Shown here one piece after another: positions 41,945 to 50,279 of a stretch of 64,000 nt of DNA. The translations under genes and the position numbers were made by a program. The DNA lies in assembly GCF_002979775.1 (NCBI RefSeq), contig NZ_PCPR01000014.1:62001-126000 (forward strand). The letters are read 5' to 3'. This DNA is from Arthrobacter sp. MYb23. GTDB lineage: Bacteria; Actinomycetota; Actinomycetes; Actinomycetales; Micrococcaceae. Under the pieces are notes generated by a model. That model was not told the origin of the DNA, did not search any database, and saw only the letters and a program-made list of their open reading frames with translations. Each line of letters starts with the position of its first letter. Position 1 is the first letter of the stretch.

Positions 41945-42514
41945 ATGTCCAAGAGCACAGTTCTTACCCTCGTCGGCAGCCTGCGCGCCGATTCCCACAA
42001 CAGGAAGCTCGCCGAAGCCATCCAGCTGAACGCACCCGAGAACGTTGACGTGCAGATCCACGGCTCACTGGGCACCATCCCCTTCTACAACGAAGACATC
42101 GACGTCGAAGGCCAGGTCCCCGCCGAAGCTGCCGCCCTCCGCGCTGCAGCAGCCGACGCCGACACCATCCTGCTCGTCACCCCCGAGCACAACGGCACCA
42201 TGCCCGCATCCTTGAAGAACGCCATTGACTGGCTGTCCCGCCCGTTCGGCGCCGGCGCCCTCTCCGGCAAGCCGACCGCCGTCGTCGGAACCGCTTTTGG
42301 CCAGTTCGGTGGCGTGTGGGCCCAGGATGAGGCCCGTAAGGCCGCCGGTATTGCCGGCGCAAAGGTCCTTGAAGACGTCAAGCTGGCCGTCCCCGGCTCC
42401 ATGATCCGCTTCGCTGAACTGCACCCGAAGGACGACGCCGAGGTTGTTGAGCAGATCAAGGGCATCTTCGAGCCGCTGACGGCCGTTCAGGATGACGAAG
42501 AAGCAGCAGCCTAA
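41945..42514 (+). CDS. NADPH-dependent FMN reductase
   Basis: A 189-residue flavodoxin-fold reductase. The FMN phosphate loop is LVGSLRADSHNRKLA (about 10-24) and the second FMN contact is LLVTPEHNGTMPASLKNAID with GTxPxxLKN, the family motif. It reduces quinones, azo dyes or flavin at the cost of NADPH. The TetR gene opposite and the dyad suggest induction by an electrophile. AAGGAG precedes the ATG. Confidence 0.92.
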   Translation: MSKSTVLTLVGSLRADSHNRKLAEAIQLNAPENVDVQIHGSLGTIPFYNEDIDVEGQVPAEAAALRAAAADADTILLVTPEHNGTMPASLKNAIDWLSRPFGAGALSGKPTAVVGTAFGQFGGVWAQDEARKAAGIAGAKVLEDVKLAVPGSMIRFAELHPKDDAEVVEQIKGIFEPLTAVQDDEEAAA

Positions 42515-42720
42515 GCTTTTCGCTGTTGATGCCCCCGTTCCGCGTTCTGCGGGGCGGGGGCATTCGCGTGCCCGCTGTCTTCATTCCCCGCTGTCTGCAG
42601 GTCGGCGTGAGCGGGCGTGATCAACTCTTGTCCGAACCGTCACCGGAACGGCATGTTGTGTTGGGCCGTCCCGTCCTACCGTTGGAAGTACAGGTGGACG
42701 GACAGGAGCGCGGGGCTGTC

Positions 42721-43575
42721 ATGCATGCCGGACGGGGAGCAAAAAGTACGACGACGATCGCCGCTGCCTGCCTCATTTTCGGCCTGTGGGTGGCGGGCTG
42801 CACTACCGCCCCTTCCGGATCTGCCGGTCCGGACAGCGAGCCTCCCCTACCGACTGTTTCCGTGGACACCGGGGCACCATCACCCAGCGCCGCTCCCACG
42901 AATACTGTGCCCACGGCTACCGCGCCCCCTGCTTCCGGCCCTGTTGCATCGGCTCCCACCTCTTCGACGCCTCCCCCTTCAAACACCGGCGTTCCTTCCG
43001 TGGCCGTCCCCGCCGCGCCACCCTCGCCGGCAGCACCAACTACCGCTCCCTCAAGCGCTTCGTCCGAGGCACCACGGACCCAGCCGGCAACCGTCGTCGA
43101 GCCTTCACCCCGCCCTGGCACCAGCGCCCCTGAACCAACGCCCACCCCCACAGTCATCCCCGTGGATGTGGAGAACTCAGGACCAGCGGTGTACTACGTG
43201 GCAATCGACGACGGCGGCGCCCGCGGCGTGCGCTTCGGCTGCAACGACAGCCTGGTACCTGTCAGGGGAGTTGCTGCACCCGGCGATCCGTTGTCCGTGG
43301 CGCTCGGCCGGCTCCTGGGCGCCGGAATGCCGGTGGACAGCGATGCAGCCCTCTATGACGCACTGGCCAATTCTTCGCTGCGCTACCTCTCCGGCTACAT
43401 GAACGGGGCAACAGTGGTGGTGAACCTCAGCGGATCACTGCGGCCCGGGGGCGTGTGCGACATCCCGCGGATCCAGGCGCAGCTGACGCAGACCATCGTG
43501 CAGGCCAGCGGCGCCTCCCGGGCCGAGATCTACGTGAATGGCCGGACCCTGACGGAGGCACTGAGCGTACGTTGA
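42721..43575 (+). CDS. GerMN-domain lipoprotein
   Basis: A 284-residue exported protein. The signal ends at the lipobox WVAGC (Cys27). About 110 residues of Pro/Thr/Ser linker follow, then a GerMN-type domain (about 160-284): YYVAIDDGGARGVRFGCNDS, then the helix and MNGATVVVNLSGSL, then the terminal IYVNGRTLTEAL. GerMN domains occur in sporulation proteins and in actinobacterial lipoproteins such as LpqB of unknown role. ATG 42721 is chosen for its signal peptide; the 206-bp upstream spacer has in-frame extension codons without features. Confidence 0.78.
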   Translation: MHAGRGAKSTTTIAAACLIFGLWVAGCTTAPSGSAGPDSEPPLPTVSVDTGAPSPSAAPTNTVPTATAPPASGPVASAPTSSTPPPSNTGVPSVAVPAAPPSPAAPTTAPSSASSEAPRTQPATVVEPSPRPGTSAPEPTPTPTVIPVDVENSGPAVYYVAIDDGGARGVRFGCNDSLVPVRGVAAPGDPLSVALGRLLGAGMPVDSDAALYDALANSSLRYLSGYMNGATVVVNLSGSLRPGGVCDIPRIQAQLTQTIVQASGASRAEIYVNGRTLTEALSVR

Positions 43576-43690
43576 TGGCGGGCTGCCGGTCCGCGGTGGG
43601 CTGCTGGTCCGCGGCTGGGCACCCGATCGCGCCAGCGGAGTGTGTTGGGCCGCGGAGGGCGGGCGGTGGCCCCGCAAACCCGTTGTGAAA

Positions 43691-43748
43691 CCGCTATTCC
43701 GTGGTCGCCCGGCAACGGAATAGCGGGCTGGCAACGGAATGGCAGGCT
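43691..43748. repeat. Hairpin and overlapping 19-bp direct repeat
   Basis: CCGCTATTCCGT (43691-43702) pairs perfectly with ACGGAATAGCGG (43715-43726). The right arm belongs to a 19-bp direct repeat, GGCAACGGAATAGCGGGCT (43711-43729) and its copy with two changes at 43730-43748. It lies between convergent genes and probably ends both. Sequence is related to the 23365-23422 palindrome. Confidence 0.65.
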
Positions 43749-43766
43749 GGCGGCGGGTTCGGGACC

Positions 43767-44315
43767 TCACGCCGTCGCGATCGCCAGCACCCTGCGGAGA
43801 GCCCACGCCACCCGCAACAAGGCCAGGACGGAGGCGAAGGCCAGCACGAAGACCAGCACTTCAGGGATCCACAGGCCCGCGACGGAGTCCCCTTCCAGAA
43901 CCACCGTGACCAAGGCGGCAACCACCAGCAAGCCCAGCCCCGGGATGGCAAAAAGGAATACCTCGCCGATCTGGCGCCTGTGTGCGGCGGACAGTTTTTC
44001 CAAGGGAAGTTCCCGCTGACCTGGTGCAGCCTTCTTTCCGAGCACGTTGATCAGCATGGACACACTGGTGAGGGTCAGCCCCGCGGTGGCCCCGGCCAGG
44101 GTGGCGAGCGTCTGGAACAGGGTGCGCCGCGCCCCCGGGTCCACGGCCTCCAGCATCAGCGGTTGACGTGCCAGCAGCGCGATTCCCAGCCAGATCAGCA
44201 CGGCAAGGGCAGCCCAAGCGAAGTCAGCACTGGGATGCAACAGAAACCAACGCCACAGTGTCCGGCGGCGGCCGGTTCGCTGGATGTCAACCTCGTACAA
44301 GCTCATGATCTGCAC
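43767..44315 (-). CDS. Four-helix membrane protein of unknown family
   Basis: A 182-residue protein with four predicted membrane helices (about 32-49, 66-92, 119-140, 148-170), short loops, and a cytoplasmic N-terminus with RRRTLWRW. The loop after helix 2 is basic and polar (GKKAAPGQRELPLEKLSAAH). A second start at ATG 44306 is possible. It overlaps the end of the upstream gene by 29 bp (or 20 from the second ATG), so translation is coupled. I do not recognise the family. The size and four helices resemble membrane partners such as KwaA or RexB, but sequence similarity is not established. Confidence 0.72.
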   Translation of the reverse strand: MQIMSLYEVDIQRTGRRRTLWRWFLLHPSADFAWAALAVLIWLGIALLARQPLMLEAVDPGARRTLFQTLATLAGATAGLTLTSVSMLINVLGKKAAPGQRELPLEKLSAAHRRQIGEVFLFAIPGLGLLVVAALVTVVLEGDSVAGLWIPEVLVFVLAFASVLALLRVAWALRRVLAIATA

Positions 44316-45378
44316 CGCCTTGGGTCTCCCCGGCTGATTGATCCGCCTTTCCGGCGGCTTTTCCTGCCTTTCCAGCTACTTGTCTGGCCGTTTCAGAGCT
44401 CTCCGCGGCCGCGAGAGCTGCCCGAACAGCGGCCATTCCACCCGCGACCATGTCCGGCACCAGGGCCGCATCAGCCGAGCCCTTGATGTCCGGCAGGGTC
44501 CTGGCGAAAAAGGCCTCGTTGTCCCTGGCTTGCTTGTTGAGGATGGCTATTGCTTCTGCAGTGGACTTTTGAGGATCGTTGAAGACGTCCGGGTCCACTT
44601 CGATGTGCGAGATGAACCGCTCCTTGAGAAGGTCCACCACTTCGCGGTCGCCCGTCAGGGAGTCCTTGCCTTCAGCCACCACGTAGTCGAAATGTTCCAC
44701 GGATCCGGCCCTGCGGAAGAGATCGATCAGTTGTTGGATGCGGTCCCGAATCCGCTGTTTGTCCTCGGCTTTGCCGGATCTGCCCACGCTCAAGGAAATC
44801 CGGAACGTACCCTCATTCATGAGGCGCGAAGCGCTGTCCAGGACGTCAGCCCATTCGCCCTCCATGAGCTTCCCGGAGAGACGTTCGGCAGGAAGCGCGA
44901 ACTCGAATCGGCTCACCTCCAGGCGTGTCAGGATTTCCTCGATATCCTCGCGGACAACCGGCACCAGGACTGGCTCGAGCCCCAGCATTCCCTCGAGGTA
45001 CTCGCCCATCCTGGACGCCCGGGGGCCATTGCCACTGGTCAGAACCGCGATGACATTGCGCTTCAGAAAGGCAAAGTAGGTTGTCTCCAGCAGGTGGTCA
45101 CCGGGAGCCAACGGAAGGGGCTTGCGCCGGCCAAGGGCGTCTCCGACACTTGGCAGATTGGTGTCCCGAACCCGGTCCAACAGCAGCACAGGATGCGGCG
45201 CTGACGCCACGGCCTGCGCGAGCAACACCGTGCCGTCACCACTGGTGAAGTGCCTGTCCGTCCCGGCGTCCTGGGCCTTCTTCAGCACCTCGGCCACACG
45301 GCGCGCTGGAAATGGACGATTGAGGCCGTCACCATTCAACTGCTCGATCCGCCAGAACTGCACACTGCGCCGTGCCAT
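44287..45378 (-). CDS. Soluble DUF6731/KwaB-like protein of unknown function
   Basis: A 363-residue soluble protein. The first half contains VLLLDRVRDTNLPSVGDALG and LLETTYFAFLKRNVIAVLTS with GPRASRMGEYLEG, a pattern that I associate with DUF6731- or KwaB-type proteins; this comes from memory and is not a confirmed match. The middle is helical and charged. No nuclease, helicase or TIR motif is seen. The C-terminus is Ala/Lys-rich (ARQVAGKAGKAAGKADQSAG). GAGGGGAG before the ATG is a strong ribosome site. With the overlapping membrane gene it makes a two-gene cassette. Confidence 0.6.
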   Translation of the reverse strand: MARRSVQFWRIEQLNGDGLNRPFPARRVAEVLKKAQDAGTDRHFTSGDGTVLLAQAVASAPHPVLLLDRVRDTNLPSVGDALGRRKPLPLAPGDHLLETTYFAFLKRNVIAVLTSGNGPRASRMGEYLEGMLGLEPVLVPVVREDIEEILTRLEVSRFEFALPAERLSGKLMEGEWADVLDSASRLMNEGTFRISLSVGRSGKAEDKQRIRDRIQQLIDLFRRAGSVEHFDYVVAEGKDSLTGDREVVDLLKERFISHIEVDPDVFNDPQKSTAEAIAILNKQARDNEAFFARTLPDIKGSADAALVPDMVAGGMAAVRAALAAAESSETARQVAGKAGKAAGKADQSAGETQGGADHELVRG

Positions 45379-45479
45379 GGATTCTCCCCTCGTCTTCCGT
45401 GATCCACGCTATGGGCGAGGTCCGACATTAAAGCCGGGTGCCGCCGTCGTGCGTCAACCCGCTCGCGGACAGCGCCAGG

Positions 45480-46328
45480 TCACAGGCTGTATTTGGGCCC
45501 CGGCGCGAACAGCGAATCCATCTCATCGTGGCTGCGAGTACCTGCGAGCCCGGCCCAATTGCCGTCGCCGAGGATTTCCTTCGCCACGCGGGCCACCTTT
45601 GCATACGCCGCTTTGGCCGTGTTGCCACCGATGCTGACGCGCCGCACGCCGGCGTCGTGCAGTTCCAGGGGCGACGGCGCGCCGACTCCCGCCAAGGCGT
45701 TGAGCGGCGCGGGAATCCTGTTGGACAGCTCGTGCAGGACATGCAGGTCCACAACGCCGGGCACAAAGACTCCGTCCGCGCCTGCCGTGAGGTAGGCCTC
45801 GGCACGCCGCAGGGTCTCCTCAAATGCGGTCTCCGGAAACTGACCGGACAAGTAGGTGTCTGTGCGCGCGTTGATGAACAGCGGTATACCGCGTTCGTCG
45901 GCAGCGGCGCGGATCAAGGCAATCCGCTGCGACTGTTCCATCAGGTCCGTGAGCGGCTCCGTTCCGGAGTCCTCGATGTTGATTCCCACAGCTCCTTCGT
46001 CCAGGACCGCGTGGACGGTGGCACGCAGTTCCTCATCCGTGCGCCCGTAGCCGGTCTCGATGTCCGCCGTAACCGGCAACCGGGTGGCCCCTGCGATGCG
46101 ACCCAATGCAGCCATCGCCAAGCCCCATGGCACATGGTCGCCATCCCTGAACCCCAGGCTCCAGGAGACGGCCGAGCTTGAGGTGGCAATCGCAGTGGCA
46201 CCTGCCTCCTCCACTACCCGGGCGGAGGCTGCGTCCCAGACGTTCACCAGAACCAACGGGGTGGGCCCGGCGTCGTGAAGCTTATGGAAGTGTTGGGCCT
46301 TGGTCACGGATCCCCGGTGCGCAGTCAT
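45480..46328 (-). CDS. Isocitrate lyase/PEP mutase superfamily enzyme
   Basis: A 282-residue protein of the PEP-mutase/isocitrate-lyase superfamily. The beta-barrel markers VLVNVWDAASARVVEEAGA, DIETGYG (metal-binding), INIEDSG and NARTDTYLSG are all present. The typical KKCGH cysteine motif of isocitrate lyase is absent, so it is more like carboxyphosphonoenolpyruvate- or oxaloacetate-type members. Substrate unknown. Monocistronic. Confidence 0.88.
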   Translation of the reverse strand: MTAHRGSVTKAQHFHKLHDAGPTPLVLVNVWDAASARVVEEAGATAIATSSSAVSWSLGFRDGDHVPWGLAMAALGRIAGATRLPVTADIETGYGRTDEELRATVHAVLDEGAVGINIEDSGTEPLTDLMEQSQRIALIRAAADERGIPLFINARTDTYLSGQFPETAFEETLRRAEAYLTAGADGVFVPGVVDLHVLHELSNRIPAPLNALAGVGAPSPLELHDAGVRRVSIGGNTAKAAYAKVARVAKEILGDGNWAGLAGTRSHDEMDSLFAPGPKYSL

Positions 46329-46400
46329 AGCTACATTCCAGCCCTTCCCGCTCCCGGCGTAAAGCGTGGCCTGCGAAAATGGAGCGAATCGAAAACAAAT

Positions 46401-46417
46401 GTTGCCTCTTTAGCAAC
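46401..46417. promoter_or_regulatory. GTTGC-N7-GCAAC dyad in the leader of the aminotransferase
   Basis: GTTGC (46401-46405) and GCAAC (46413-46417) form a short perfect dyad, just before GAGGAG. It might be a regulator site (Lrp-type sites look alike) or a small leader hairpin. Confidence 0.4.
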
Positions 46418-46438
46418 CTCGAGGAGTATCCTGTCACT

Positions 46439-47746
46439 GTGACCCACGAAACATTGGATGCCGGCGCAACGCTGCCCGCTGAAGCCATCGACGCCATTGA
46501 GCGGGCCGCCACGGCCGCTCACCCGCACGAGGAATTGCTCTCCGCGCGGGCCGCCAACATCAAACAGTCCGCGGTCCGGGATGTCTTCGACATCTCCATG
46601 CAACCCGGACTTGTCTCCCTTGCCGGCGGCAACCCCTACTTGCAGTCGCTGCCGCTGGAAAAGCTCGGGCAGACCGCCGCCCGCATCATCGCAGAGGAGG
46701 GAATGACCGCCCTGCAGTACGGCGGCGGCCAAGGCACCGAAGAACTCCGCCAGCAAATATGTACCATCATGGCGGCCGAGGGGATCAATGACGCTCTCCC
46801 CGAAAACGTTGTCATCACTGCGGGATCGCAATCGGCACAGGATGTTGCCACCAAGGTCTTCTGCAACCCTGGAGATGTTGTCCTGGCGGAGAACCCCACC
46901 TACGTGGGTGCCCTGAACACCTTCGAGGCGTACCAGGTCCAGGTGGAACCGATTGAAATGGACGACGACGGCCTGGTGCCGGAACTGCTTGAGTCCAGGA
47001 TCGCGGCACTCCAGTCCGAGGGCAAGAACATCAAGTTCCTCTACACCATCCCCAACTTCAACAACCCGTCCGGCATCACCCTGGCCGAGGAACGCAGGCA
47101 GCGCATCGTCGATATATGCCGCGCTGCGAATATCATTGTCCTTGAAGACAATCCCTACGGACTCCTCCGCTTCGACGGCCAACCGATCGCGCCCATGCGG
47201 GCCGCAAATCCGGATGACGTTATCTACTTGGGATCGTTCTCCAAGATCTTCGCTCCCGGACTCCGGATCGGCTGGGCCCTGGTTCCCGCCCATTTGCAGC
47301 GTCGCTTCTACTTGGCCTCTGAGGCCGTGACCCTTTGCCCGCCGCCGCTGAACCAAATGCTCGTATCGGCATATCTTCGCGAGTACGACTGGCAGGGGCA
47401 GATCGACACCTACCGGACCCTCTACGCGGAACGATGCCAAGCACTGCTGTCCGCGCTCGACGAATACATGCCTGCCGGACTCACATGGACACGCCCGGAC
47501 GGCGGCTTCTTCGTATGGGTCACCCTTCCTGAAGGCGTAGACACGTATCCACTGCTCCGGAAGGCGATCGATGCGGGAGTGGTCTTCATCCCCGGCGCAG
47601 CCTTCTCGCCGGCCGACGGACCCTCCAACAAGCTCCGCCTCGCGTTCAGCGCCGTTCCGCCGGATACGATAGCCGAAGGCGTCCGCCGCTTGGCCCCTGT
47701 CCTGGCGGAAGCCATTGAAGCTACCACTGAAGGAGCACCGCAATGA
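46439..47746 (+). CDS. PLP-dependent class I/II aminotransferase (LysN/2-aminoadipate type)
   Basis: A 435-residue fold-type I aminotransferase. The PLP lysine is in GSFSKIFAPGLRIGW; upstream are AENPTYVGALNTF, PNFNNPSGITL and EDNPYGLLRF (the aspartate). The AGSQSAQDV motif places the cofactor phosphate. The family includes 2-aminoadipate, aromatic and valine-pyruvate aminotransferases. Start is GTG 46439, 12 bp after GAGGAG, since the N-terminus of an ATG upstream (46379) carries no family text. Its stop overlaps the Usp gene (ATGA). Confidence 0.88.
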   Translation: MTHETLDAGATLPAEAIDAIERAATAAHPHEELLSARAANIKQSAVRDVFDISMQPGLVSLAGGNPYLQSLPLEKLGQTAARIIAEEGMTALQYGGGQGTEELRQQICTIMAAEGINDALPENVVITAGSQSAQDVATKVFCNPGDVVLAENPTYVGALNTFEAYQVQVEPIEMDDDGLVPELLESRIAALQSEGKNIKFLYTIPNFNNPSGITLAEERRQRIVDICRAANIIVLEDNPYGLLRFDGQPIAPMRAANPDDVIYLGSFSKIFAPGLRIGWALVPAHLQRRFYLASEAVTLCPPPLNQMLVSAYLREYDWQGQIDTYRTLYAERCQALLSALDEYMPAGLTWTRPDGGFFVWVTLPEGVDTYPLLRKAIDAGVVFIPGAAFSPADGPSNKLRLAFSAVPPDTIAEGVRRLAPVLAEAIEATTEGAPQ

Positions 47747-48171
47747 CCGGAGTTGTGATCGTCGGAGTAGACGGCAGCGAGACGGCAATGAGGGCAGCGA
47801 AGGCCGCCCAGCAGTTGGCGATCGGACTTGGAGCCAACCTTCGCGTGGTGAGTGCCTTCGACAGCAACCGGACAGAGGTTGTTGAGATCGGCACCGACAA
47901 GTGGATCGTCTCCGATGCCGCCGAAGCTGAAGCCGTGGCCCGCGCGGTAGCCGAGCGCCTGACGGACGACCGCCTTGAGGTGACCTACTCGGCCGCCCGC
48001 GGCAAGCCGGGTGAAGCGCTGGTCAAGGAAGCAGAAATCCAGGACGCGCGCCTGATCGTGGTGGGCAATCGTCGCATGCAGGGCTTGGGTCGCGTGCTGG
48101 GGAGCGTAGCCAACACTGTTGCGCACACGGCGCCATGCGACGTCTACATCGCCAAGACCGACCAGCCGTAG
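47743..48171 (+). CDS. Universal stress protein (UspA family)
   Basis: A 142-residue single Usp domain. The core begins VVIVGVDGSETAMRAAKAA and ends with the ATP-binding GNRRMQGLGRVLGSVANTV, matching G-x2-G-x9-G-S/T; thus ATP-binding type. ATG overlaps the aminotransferase stop. The family supports survival under starvation and redox stress. Confidence 0.93.
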   Translation: MTGVVIVGVDGSETAMRAAKAAQQLAIGLGANLRVVSAFDSNRTEVVEIGTDKWIVSDAAEAEAVARAVAERLTDDRLEVTYSAARGKPGEALVKEAEIQDARLIVVGNRRMQGLGRVLGSVANTVAHTAPCDVYIAKTDQP

Positions 48172-48317
48172 AGCGAGCTGAATCACGCTGCCGGGTGGGG
48201 AGTCTCACCCGGCATTTGGCGTCTTTTGGGCAGGATCCCCGAAGTCATCGTTATAAAATCGAGATGCCCCCAATGGCGCGTGCCACCTCCACTTACTGAC
48301 TTCAGGGGATCATTTTC

Positions 48318-48656
48318 TTGCTTACTTTGCAGCCGCGCCAGCGCGTGGGACACGACATCCTGCTTGCCCGCCACGGCAACCACATCAGCACCATGCGCTA
48401 TGACCGAGGCAACGATCGCATCATCGCCATGCTCGACGACGGCTCCTGGGACAGCGCCCCCAACATGATCTCCCCCAGCCTTGAAATGCCCGAAACATTC
48501 GGCAGCGTCTTCCGCAAAGATTGGCGCTTCCTGTCCGTGGCGTGCGTCGCCATGGTTACCCTGGCCGCCGTCGCCATGGGCATCAGCGTTGACATGGCAA
48601 ACCACATGTCGACGACGGAACTTCAGGCGCTGCTGGTCAGTTACCCGGCGTTCTAG
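48318..48656 (+). CDS. Small single-pass membrane protein
   Basis: A 112-residue protein starting at TTG 48318 with CAGGGGA upstream. A polar first half (RYDRGNDRIIAMLDDGSWDS) precedes one membrane helix (about 73-92, LSVACVAMVTLAAVAMGISV). No family that I recognise. A later ATG at 48393 would shorten it. The last 20 bp overlap the convergent permease gene. Length and codon use suggest a real gene. Confidence 0.5.
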   Translation: MLTLQPRQRVGHDILLARHGNHISTMRYDRGNDRIIAMLDDGSWDSAPNMISPSLEMPETFGSVFRKDWRFLSVACVAMVTLAAVAMGISVDMANHMSTTELQALLVSYPAF

Positions 48657-50067
48657 CGCCTTCTCGTTCCTGCGGCTGAGGTCCCGGCGGGAGCGCATCC
48701 TCCTCGGCGACCAGGCCGTCGTCGAACGTGAGAGCTACCCGCCCTCCCGGCTTGCGCCTGCGCAACAGGAAAATGACAACTCCTACAGCAAGCCACGCCG
48801 CGCCCAGCAGGTACGTAAACCAGGCCAGTGAAGTCCATAGCCAGGCGATGAAGGCAAAGCCCAGCACCGGCATGACCAGGTTGCGTACGGTCCCGGACGT
48901 TCCCCGCTTCCGCAGGTCGAAAAACACCACCTTGATGGTTGCCAGGTTCACCACGGCGAAGGCCACCAAAGCTCCGAAATTGATCATGTACACGGCCTGT
49001 TCCAGCGTGATGACAAGGGCGATCAAGGACACTGCGGAGACGAGCATTGCCGCGAAATATGGGGTCCGGAACCGCGGGTGCAGCCTTGCCAGGGCACCGG
49101 GCAGGATCCCGTCCCTGCCCATGGCGTAGATGACGCGGCTGACGCTCATCTGGGCAGCAGTACCGCAAAGGACCAACCCGCCAAGGTTCACAATCACGAA
49201 CACCACCATGAGCACATCGCCTCCGGCGCGCTGCATGAGTTCGGTTCCTGCGGCATCGAGGTTGGCGATTGATCTCCACTCGGGAGCGATGAGACTGCCG
49301 GCCACGGAAAACAGGGTGTAGCCCAAACCGGCAAAGAGCGTGGACAAGATGATGCCCCGCGGAACATCGCGCTGAGGGTTCCGTGTCTCTTCGGAGAGAG
49401 TGGAGACGCCGTCAAATCCCAGGAAGGCAAAGGCCACAATTGCCGCGGCGGCCATCACCGGCGCGATCCCGCCCTCCCCCAAGGTCAGAGGCCGGGCAAT
49501 ACTGCCGAAGGACAGGTCCGGGGCGTTAACCACAGCCAGGACCAGGAACACCAGAATCACCAGAACCGAGGCCGCCACCACCACGATGTTCATCTTCTTG
49601 ATCCATGCAACGCCAATCACGCTGAAGAGCCCCACCACCAAGAGGCAAAGCAGGACGGCGAGCTGCGGCGCTATGACGGGCACCAGGCTATTGAGATACA
49701 GGCCGAAGAGCAGGAAGTTCACCATCGGCAGGAACAAATAGTCCAGCATCATGGCCCAACCCACCAGGAATCCCACTGGGCTGCCGAACGCCCGGGAGGC
49801 GTAAGCATAGGCGCCACCGGTAACTGGGACGTGCCTGGCCATCTGGCCATAGCTATGCGCGGTGAACAGCATCGCCACCAGGGCAGCGACGTAAGCGGCC
49901 GGTAGATGCCCGTCACTGATCTCGGTCCCCGCACCATAGACAGCCACCACGGACAGGATGCCCATGGAAGTCAGGCCAAAGGTGATGAGCGACGGTAAAC
50001 CCAGAACGCGTTTGAGCGTAGGGGCCGCTGCCGGGCCATCCATTGCGCTTCTTCCAGTGATGGTCAT
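48637..50067 (-). CDS. APC superfamily amino acid permease
   Basis: A 476-residue permease with about 12 helices. It has the family's MARHVPVTGGAYAYASRAFG loop and LGFDGVSTLSEETRNPQRDV at helix 6. The C-terminal tail of about 40 residues is polar. ATG 50067 follows GAGGAGAA and is preferred to an extension upstream. Similar to YveA/YfnA-type transporters; the substrate is unknown. It is divergent from an amidohydrolase gene, so it may bring in that enzyme's substrate. Shared operator-like dyads lie between them. Confidence 0.88.
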   Translation of the reverse strand: MTITGRSAMDGPAAAPTLKRVLGLPSLITFGLTSMGILSVVAVYGAGTEISDGHLPAAYVAALVAMLFTAHSYGQMARHVPVTGGAYAYASRAFGSPVGFLVGWAMMLDYLFLPMVNFLLFGLYLNSLVPVIAPQLAVLLCLLVVGLFSVIGVAWIKKMNIVVVAASVLVILVFLVLAVVNAPDLSFGSIARPLTLGEGGIAPVMAAAAIVAFAFLGFDGVSTLSEETRNPQRDVPRGIILSTLFAGLGYTLFSVAGSLIAPEWRSIANLDAAGTELMQRAGGDVLMVVFVIVNLGGLVLCGTAAQMSVSRVIYAMGRDGILPGALARLHPRFRTPYFAAMLVSAVSLIALVITLEQAVYMINFGALVAFAVVNLATIKVVFFDLRKRGTSGTVRNLVMPVLGFAFIAWLWTSLAWFTYLLGAAWLAVGVVIFLLRRRKPGGRVALTFDDGLVAEEDALPPGPQPQEREGARTPGN

Positions 50068-50099
50068 GGGGTTCTCCTCGATGCGATCCGGGTCACATA

Positions 50100-50116
50100 A
50101 ATGAATGTTGTTCATT
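50100..50116. promoter_or_regulatory. AATGAA-N5-TTCATT dyad at the permease promoter
   Basis: AATGAA (50100-50105) and TTCATT (50111-50116) form a perfect 6+6 dyad 33 bp upstream of the permease start. Its symmetry differs from the two TTTGG-type dyads nearby, so a different protein might bind. Confidence 0.4.
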
Positions 50117-50147
50117 AGAGTAGGTCGCCAATGGATTCTTGTACAGC

Positions 50148-50161
50148 TTTGGTATCCCAAA
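50148..50161. promoter_or_regulatory. TTTGG-type dyad, permease side
   Basis: TTTGG-TATC-CCAAA (50148-50161) is a perfect 5+5 dyad lying 81 bp before the permease start. Similar in sequence to the site at 50243-50257. Confidence 0.5.
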
Positions 50162-50242
50162 ACTTCTGAATGCTTGATCCCCTCCGGACTTCGGTCCGTG
50201 AATTGCTGGATTCTTTGCTAATGCTTCTCTGAGTGCGAGATA

Positions 50243-50257
50243 TTTGGTATACCTAAA
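50243..50257. promoter_or_regulatory. TTTGG-type dyad, amidohydrolase side
   Basis: TTTGGTATACCTAAA (50243-50257), centred on GGTATACC, lies 23 bp before the amidohydrolase ATG. GntR-family operators often look like this. No regulator gene is adjacent. Confidence 0.5.
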
Positions 50258-50279
50258 CGAGGACCGCGAAAGGACCCTG

